Assembly (NCBI GenBank): GCA_910588225.1
Contig: CAJUQT010000012.1
Location: forward strand, 22,771-86,770
Direction of reading: 5' to 3'
Source: an uncultured Acetatifactor sp.
GTDB taxonomy: Bacteria > Bacillota > Clostridia > Lachnospirales > Lachnospiraceae
Length of the DNA: 64,000 bases
This document shows, one piece after another, positions 61,882 through 64,000 of the stretch. A program made the translations under genes and the position numbers. Below the pieces are notes generated by a model. The model was not told the origin of the DNA. It did no database searches and was given only the letters and a program-made list of their open reading frames with translations. Every line of letters begins with the position of its first letter. Position 1 is the first letter of the stretch.

Positions 61882-63927
61882 TCATTCTTCCGGCGCGAGT
61901 CTGCGGATCACCGCCGCGCCATAGGGATCCAGCCGGAGCATGTTTTCTGTCACCGGATGTCCCGTTAAAAGATCCTCACCTTCCGCGACCGGCACATCCC
62001 GCGCCTGTGTCGTCCAGTTCAGGTAAAAATCGTAGACGTCCTTTTCCCCGCGCCTCTGATGGTATTCCACACCCTCCGGCAGGCATTTCACCGGCAGCCC
62101 CGCCTCCTTCAGCATCCGCTCAAACAGCGTCCACATCTGCGCAGGCGCCACCCTGGCCGCCACATAGTAAGCCTTTCCCTGGCCGTACGTATTACAGGTA
62201 ACGGCGGCGCCGTCCTGATAGTAATCCTCCGCATATACACCGAGGACCTCCGCGCTTCCCACGCGCAGAACCTCCGCGTAATCATAAACCTCCCAGTGGG
62301 TTCCGTCCGCAAAACGAATACCGTTCCGGTCTGACGGATACAGCGTATCCAGTTCCTCGCTGATCACTCCGAAAAGCGCAGACAGGCCGTCCCCCGGGAA
62401 TCCGCCCATATAGCAGAGCTGATGTTCATCCACATAACCGGTCAGATAAGTCGCAAGCAGCAGACCGCCATTCTCCACAAAGCGTTTCAGGTTAGCTGCC
62501 GTACCCGGCCGCAGCATATACATCATCGGTGCCACCACCACCCGGCATCCGGACAGGTCGGCTTCCGTGGACACCACATTCATCTCCACACCACGCCGGA
62601 AGAACTCCTTCCAAAGCGCTATACAGGTCTTCTCATAATTCTTCGTCTGCTCGCCCGCCAGCCGTCCCTCATTCAGGGCCCAGCGGTTATCCCAGTCAAC
62701 AAGCAGCGCGGCGCCGGAGCCCGGCATACTTCCGGCCGCCTCCGATATGCGGCGCAGCATCGAACCCACTTCGCTCACTTCCCGGAATATCCGTGTATCA
62801 CCTGTCCCCAGATGATCCACTACCGCGCCGTGATGCTGTTCATGGCCTCCCCGGTTCTTCCTCCACTGGAAATACAGGACCGAGTCAGAGCCACAGGCAA
62901 TGGCCTGCAGGCAGGCCAGACGGTGGACGCCCGGGCGCTTCTGCTTATTATACGGCATCCCATGCACCACACTGGGCGTACATTCCATCAGCAGATAGGG
63001 CTTCTCCGGCTTCAGGGAACGAATCAGCACGTGATGGAAAGCCGTCTTCGCCATCGTTTCATACAACGTCTCCTGGTCATTATGGAAGGCCGGATAACTG
63101 TCCCAGGAAACCAGGGACAGTTCCTTCGCCGCCTCCCGGTAATCCAGCTTCTGGGAGAAAGACATAAAGTTCAGAGTGACCGGAATCTGCGGCGTCAGCT
63201 CCTTAAAAATCCGAATCTCCGTTTTGAGGAAATCCACAATATTCCATGTGGTGAATCGTTTCCATTCCACAAGCAGGCCGGGGATACTCGTCTCCCCGTT
63301 GGAATAGGGCGGTTCAATCTGGGCGAAATCACTGTAGCAGTGCCCCCAGAAAGGAGTCCACCACGCCTGGTTCAGCTTCTGAATGTCCTGATCGAACCGT
63401 CTCCCCAGATACTCCCGGAAGCGTTCCGCGCACAGGGGGCAGAAACATTCGCCTCCCACCTCATTGGATATATGCCAGAGCAGCAGACCGGGATGGGAGC
63501 CAAAACGGCTTGCCAGTTTCCGGTCAATGATCCCGATCTTTTCCCGGTATTTGGGAGAGGACCAGCAACTGTTGCCCCGTCCCCCGTGGCGGTTACGCTC
63601 GCCATTGGCCTTCACCATCATCACCGTCGGATAGGCGGCATCCAGCCACGCGGGATGCGCCGCCGAGGGCGTGGACAGGATCGTATAGATTCCCTCCGCG
63701 TACAGCCGATCCATAATCTCTTCCAGCCAGTCGAAGGAGAACTGCCCTTCAACCGGTTCATACATCACCCAGGAGAAGACTCCCAGGGTCACGCAGTTGA
63801 CACCGGCCAGCTTCATCAGCCGAATGTCTTCTTTCAGAATATCCGGCCGGTCCAGCCACTGGTCCGGATTGTAATCTCCGCCGTGCAGAAAACCTCCCGC
63901 CTGTGGGAATAAACATCTTTTCTCCAT
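61882..63927 (-). CDS. GH42 beta-galactosidase
   Basis: Hydrolyses beta-galactosides. 681 residues from the ATG at 63927 (GAGGAGAGATGAG before; frame open to 63978). TIM barrel with GGDYNPDQWLDRP at the start, acid/base Glu in LLWHISNEVGGECFC (about 150-164), nucleophile Glu in YLLMECTPSVVHG (about 306-318); the Cys cluster CFCPLC is the usual GH42 zinc site. Then a trimerisation domain and a small beta domain. No signal peptide. It may act on galacto-oligosaccharides taken up by other importers; no transporter is directly attached. Confidence 0.93.
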   Translation of the reverse strand: MEKRCLFPQAGGFLHGGDYNPDQWLDRPDILKEDIRLMKLAGVNCVTLGVFSWVMYEPVEGQFSFDWLEEIMDRLYAEGIYTILSTPSAAHPAWLDAAYPTVMMVKANGERNRHGGRGNSCWSSPKYREKIGIIDRKLASRFGSHPGLLLWHISNEVGGECFCPLCAERFREYLGRRFDQDIQKLNQAWWTPFWGHCYSDFAQIEPPYSNGETSIPGLLVEWKRFTTWNIVDFLKTEIRIFKELTPQIPVTLNFMSFSQKLDYREAAKELSLVSWDSYPAFHNDQETLYETMAKTAFHHVLIRSLKPEKPYLLMECTPSVVHGMPYNKQKRPGVHRLACLQAIACGSDSVLYFQWRKNRGGHEQHHGAVVDHLGTGDTRIFREVSEVGSMLRRISEAAGSMPGSGAALLVDWDNRWALNEGRLAGEQTKNYEKTCIALWKEFFRRGVEMNVVSTEADLSGCRVVVAPMMYMLRPGTAANLKRFVENGGLLLATYLTGYVDEHQLCYMGGFPGDGLSALFGVISEELDTLYPSDRNGIRFADGTHWEVYDYAEVLRVGSAEVLGVYAEDYYQDGAAVTCNTYGQGKAYYVAARVAPAQMWTLFERMLKEAGLPVKCLPEGVEYHQRRGEKDVYDFYLNWTTQARDVPVAEGEDLLTGHPVTENMLRLDPYGAAVIRRLAPEE

Positions 63928-64000
63928 CTCATCTCTCCTCATTTCTTTACTGTGAAACATAACCTTCCGGGTAGCCAAAAAAGCGCAGACTTCCCCTATC

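Overview
The window comes from a Gram-positive anaerobe, most likely a gut member of the Lachnospiraceae (Clostridia). The evidence is class III (oxygen-sensitive) ribonucleotide reductase, a PPi-type phosphofructokinase, lacto-N-biose phosphorylase, the Gram-positive rimP-nusA-rnpM-ylxQ-infB-rbfA-nrnA-truB-ribF order, and small families typical of this group (DUF4250, DUF6903, DUF5685). Nearly every gene lies on the minus strand; the only confident plus-strand gene is an AraC-type regulator. I saw no rRNA, tRNA, CRISPR array, prophage or intact insertion sequence.

Layout, left to right. 1-8.6 kb: the edge-truncated phosphofructokinase, a DUF4250 protein, an LCP-family wall protein, ClpB, an acetyltransferase, a decayed ORF, and a MotB/MotA-like pair resembling ZorB/ZorA. 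8.8-12.5 kb: a csoR-copA copper efflux unit with two clear CsoR operators. 12.7-15.5 kb: nrdDG. 15.9-24.2 kb: a lacto-N-biose/galacto-N-biose unit (solute-binding protein, two permeases, DUF6903 protein, GH112 phosphorylase, N-acetylhexosamine kinase) beside the divergent AraC regulator. 24.2-29.2 kb: a J-domain/DUF5685/zinc-ribbon cluster, then the TldE/TldD pair. 29.5-44.4 kb: RNA and translation genes (pnp, rpsO, an NlpC/P60 hydrolase, a Na/Pi transporter, ribF, truB, nrnA, rbfA, infB, ylxQ, rnpM, nusA, rimP). 44.4-57.1 kb: a polysaccharide-utilization unit with an Lpl/Yte-type ABC importer and cytoplasmic enzymes (an uncharacterized 853-residue toroid protein, a GH105 protein, DUF1861, a DUF4965-type protein) plus a decayed FAD-oxidoreductase tail. 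57.5-61.7 kb: potABCD polyamine uptake. 61.9-63.9 kb: a GH42 beta-galactosidase.

The two sugar units work alike: an ABC importer brings oligosaccharides in and enzymes without signal peptides break them down in the cytoplasm. GH112 plus the kinase yield galactose-1-phosphate and HexNAc-1-phosphate; GH105 points to unsaturated uronyl oligosaccharides in the second unit. Matched -35/-10 promoters with 16-17 bp spacing were found for nine genes or operons, several overlaid by operator-like repeats.

The most unusual signal is a dispersed intergenic element. It forms a hairpin whose arms differ between copies yet stay complementary, followed by a conserved tail that becomes the ribosome binding site of the next gene. 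Five genes carry it, always on the coding strand and directly before the start codon. Two full copies share a further core. A second theme is in-frame low-complexity or tandem-repeat insertions in otherwise conserved enzymes (NrdG, CopA, IF-2, GH105).
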